From Eubacterium sp. (GTDB taxonomy: Bacteria; Bacillota; Clostridia; Lachnospirales; Lachnospiraceae), in contig JAFZXD010000209.1 of NCBI GenBank assembly GCA_017616955.1, positions 1 to 5,624 on the forward strand: 5,624 bases of DNA, given 5' to 3'. Below the pieces are notes generated by a model. The model made no database searches. It saw only the letters and a list, made by a program, of their open reading frames with translations, and was not told where the DNA came from. Made by a program: the position numbers and the translations under genes. Within the stretch, counting starts at the first letter, position 1; every line of letters begins with the position of its first letter. This document shows positions 3,533-5,624 of the stretch, piece after piece.

Positions 3533-5624
3533 ATGGATCCAAGAAGTACTAACAGACAAAGGAATTCTACAGGTAATAGTAAAGGCGTTCATCGTCGTGG
3601 TGAAGGACTTGGTGGAGGTCCTGTAGGTAGACAGGATGGATATGTTGGCAGAAAGACCGGTATAAGCGGAAGCAGAGCCGCTAAAGTTGGTGGTGGTTCC
3701 GGTACTCTTGTGATTATTATTATCGTTCTGTTTATGTTATTTGGTAGAGGAGGTGGTACAGGTACGGGAAATACCGGAACTACCAGTCCCGGAGCTTCAC
3801 AGGGTACAAATTCTACATCGGGAGCAAACTCTTCGGGAGGTTCTATCAATGTAGGTGGCAACAGTTCGACAGGTACTACGAATTCTTCAGGCGCTTCTGC
3901 TGTTCAGAATTTTGGAGATATCTCAAGTCTCTTTGGAGGTTTTTCAGGTGCGGCAACAAGTACAGGTTGGCAGAATGGACTGAATAATACTTCGAAGCTT
4001 AATACTGAGGTTTCTTCACAGGCAAGAGAGAAGAGAACTCAGATTCTTGGAAACGGACAGGATACAGTTACTATCATGATCTATGACTGTGGTACAGACC
4101 TTGAGTCAAGATCAGGTATGGCTACGAATGATATAGGTGAGATAGCTCAGGCTAAAATCCCGGAGAATGTAAATATCATCGTTTATACAGGTGGTTGTAA
4201 CGGTTGGAAGACAAATGGAATAAGTAACAGAGTTAATCAGATATATAAGATACAGACAGGTAAGATGGAACAGCTTGTTGCTGATGACGGTGATAAGGTT
4301 ATGACCGATCCGAATACACTTGTCAGTTTTATTGATTTCTGTGCAGAAAACTTCCCTGCAAACAGACAGGAACTCATATTCTGGGATCACGGCGGTGGAT
4401 CACTCAGTGGCTACGGATATGACGAAAAGCATAAGTCAGCAGGATCTATGAATCTAGCTCAGATAGATCAGGCTTTAAGTGCGACAGGTCAGACATTTGA
4501 CTTTATCGGATTTGACGCATGTCTTATGGCTACATATGAAACAGCTGTAATGGCAAGCAAGTATGCCGATTATCTTATAGCTTCGGAAGAAACTGAGCCG
4601 GGTATCGGATGGTACTATACCAAGTGGGTAAATGCACTTGGACAGAATACATCTATGCCTACTCTGGAGATTGGTAAGAATATAGTAGACGGATTTGTTG
4701 ATGAATGTAACAGAGTCTGTGGTGGACAGAAGACAACACTATCTGTTATAGATCTTAGTGAGTTCTCTGAGACTGTACCTGAAAAGCTGAGTGCATTTTC
4801 ATCATCAGCTACAGAGCTTATAAAGGGAGCAGATTATAAGAAGGTTTCTGATGCGAGAGCCGGTTCAAGAGAATTTGCCGTTTCATCAAAGATTGACCAG
4901 ATAGATCTTGTAAACTTTGCAAATTCTATAGGAAATAATGAGTCTAAAGAACTTTCTGATGCTATTCTTTCTGCAGTTAAGTATAACAGAACTTCAAATA
5001 CTATGACGAATGCTTATGGTGTATCGATATTCTTCCCATATAAGAAGGCATCTAAGGTTGATTCTGCTACAGCTATTAACTCAGCAATCGGTGTTGATAG
5101 TGAATATAATAAATGTATAAAGGCATTTGCGGGACTTGAAACAACAGGTCAGATATCTGCCGGTGGCCAGGGTTCTGCACTGGATTCACTTTTTGGAACA
5201 GGTTCAGGTGGTGGAATGACATCAGGTGGTGATGCTATCGGAACACTTCTAAATGCATTTCTCGGCGGTGGCAGAAGTGTTGAAGGAATCGACAGAGATG
5301 TAACTGATTTCATGGATGATGAGGAAGCATTTGACGTTGATCAGGCAGCTCAGTATGTAGGAAGTAATCAGTTTGATCCATCACAGCTTGTATGGAAAGA
5401 GGTTGATGGTCAGCATCTGATGGATATTCCGAAGGAACAGTGGGAACTGATCCAGAATCTTCAGGTTAACATGTTTGTTGAGGATGGAGATGGATATCTG
5501 GATATGGGATTAGATAATTTTTATTATTTTACCGAGGATGGAAAACTTATAGGAGACACTGACAATAAATGGTTTTCAATAGATGGTCAGCCTGTTGCAT
5601 TTTATTATGAAGACACTACAACAG
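3533..5624 (+). CDS. Membrane-anchored clostripain-family (C11) cysteine peptidase, 3' end outside window
   Basis: The frame is open from ATG 3533 to the window end, giving 697 visible residues and no stop. Residues 1-52 are basic (NRQR, HRRG, GRK, SRAAK) and presumably cytoplasmic. LVIIIIVLFMLF (59-70) is a single membrane span. Residues 72-126 are a Gly/Ser/Thr/Asn linker that would cross the cell wall. The peptidase domain begins near 176 (DTVTIMIYDCGTDLES). The expected dyad of family C11 is His286 in FWDHGGG (283-289) and Cys330 in GFDACLMA (326-333), 44 residues apart; GVSIFFPY (496-503) is a typical late motif of the family. Family members such as clostripain cleave after Arg or Lys and can self-process. 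A second Gly-rich stretch (541-580) leads to an acidic C-terminal domain, including FVEDGDGYLDMGLDN (648-662). ATA is common for Ile (about 19 codons), unlike the upstream operon. I infer extracellular protein degradation or surface-protein processing. Substrate and full length are unknown. Confidence 0.9.
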   Translation, partial: MDPRSTNRQRNSTGNSKGVHRRGEGLGGGPVGRQDGYVGRKTGISGSRAAKVGGGSGTLVIIIIVLFMLFGRGGGTGTGNTGTTSPGASQGTNSTSGANSSGGSINVGGNSSTGTTNSSGASAVQNFGDISSLFGGFSGAATSTGWQNGLNNTSKLNTEVSSQAREKRTQILGNGQDTVTIMIYDCGTDLESRSGMATNDIGEIAQAKIPENVNIIVYTGGCNGWKTNGISNRVNQIYKIQTGKMEQLVADDGDKVMTDPNTLVSFIDFCAENFPANRQELIFWDHGGGSLSGYGYDEKHKSAGSMNLAQIDQALSATGQTFDFIGFDACLMATYETAVMASKYADYLIASEETEPGIGWYYTKWVNALGQNTSMPTLEIGKNIVDGFVDECNRVCGGQKTTLSVIDLSEFSETVPEKLSAFSSSATELIKGADYKKVSDARAGSREFAVSSKIDQIDLVNFANSIGNNESKELSDAILSAVKYNRTSNTMTNAYGVSIFFPYKKASKVDSATAINSAIGVDSEYNKCIKAFAGLETTGQISAGGQGSALDSLFGTGSGGGMTSGGDAIGTLLNAFLGGGRSVEGIDRDVTDFMDDEEAFDVDQAAQYVGSNQFDPSQLVWKEVDGQHLMDIPKEQWELIQNLQVNMFVEDGDGYLDMGLDNFYYFTEDGKLIGDTDNKWFSIDGQPVAFYYEDTTT

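Noticed and set aside
3122..3592. A 156-codon - strand frame across the etfA end and the leader
   Set aside because: It is antisense to etfA, the terminator and the peptidase start; its composition is not protein-like and no promoter or ribosome binding site supports it.
3589..3861. A Pro-rich - strand frame opposite the peptidase N-terminus
   Set aside because: The proline richness is the complement of the Gly-rich linker codons of the real gene.
1..5624. CRISPR array, tRNA, rRNA, insertion sequence or attachment site
   Set aside because: No regularly spaced repeats, tRNA-like cloverleaf, transposase frame or terminal inverted repeats are visible.

Overview
The window is typical of a butyrate-producing Firmicute of the Lachnospiraceae (Butyrivibrio, Roseburia or Coprococcus-like). 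It carries the gene order hbd-bcd-etfB-etfA, is moderately AT-rich, and has strong GGAGG ribosome binding sites. Its downstream clostripain-family peptidase is of a type common in gut and rumen Clostridia. The genus is inferred from gene content and protein sequence, not from a search.

Positions 1-3238 hold the distal part of a central butyrate-synthesis operon, all on the + strand. The genes are the last 39 codons of hbd (3-hydroxybutyryl-CoA dehydrogenase), then bcd (butyryl-CoA dehydrogenase), etfB and etfA (the two electron-transferring flavoprotein subunits). Hbd reduces acetoacetyl-CoA. After dehydration by crotonase, whose gene is not in view, Bcd with EtfAB reduces crotonyl-CoA to butyryl-CoA. 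In related clostridia this step bifurcates NADH electrons to ferredoxin and so contributes to energy conservation. A short hairpin sits between hbd and bcd. The bcd-etfB junction is tight, with the etfB ribosome binding site overlapping the bcd stop codon. A strong rho-independent terminator at 3262-3297 ends the operon.

Positions 3298-3532 are a non-coding leader. An extended -10 promoter lies directly against the terminator T-tract. The predicted transcript has about 200 nt of 5' leader, which contains a long-range complementary pair (3339-3352 with 3477-3490), several smaller hairpins, competing pairings that reach the ribosome binding site, four GTTAC/GTAAC pentamers and a 12-bp perfect palindrome. 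I could not match it to any known riboswitch class. It is the least explained part of the window.

Positions 3533-5624 are one open reading frame that runs off the window end (697 residues visible). It encodes a membrane-anchored, surface-exposed cysteine peptidase of family C11 (clostripain-like). It has a basic cytoplasmic head, one transmembrane helix, a Gly/Ser/Thr/Asn linker, a catalytic domain with a visible His-Cys dyad, a second Gly-rich linker and an acidic C-terminal domain. It appears to be a separate transcription unit, unrelated in function to butyrate synthesis.
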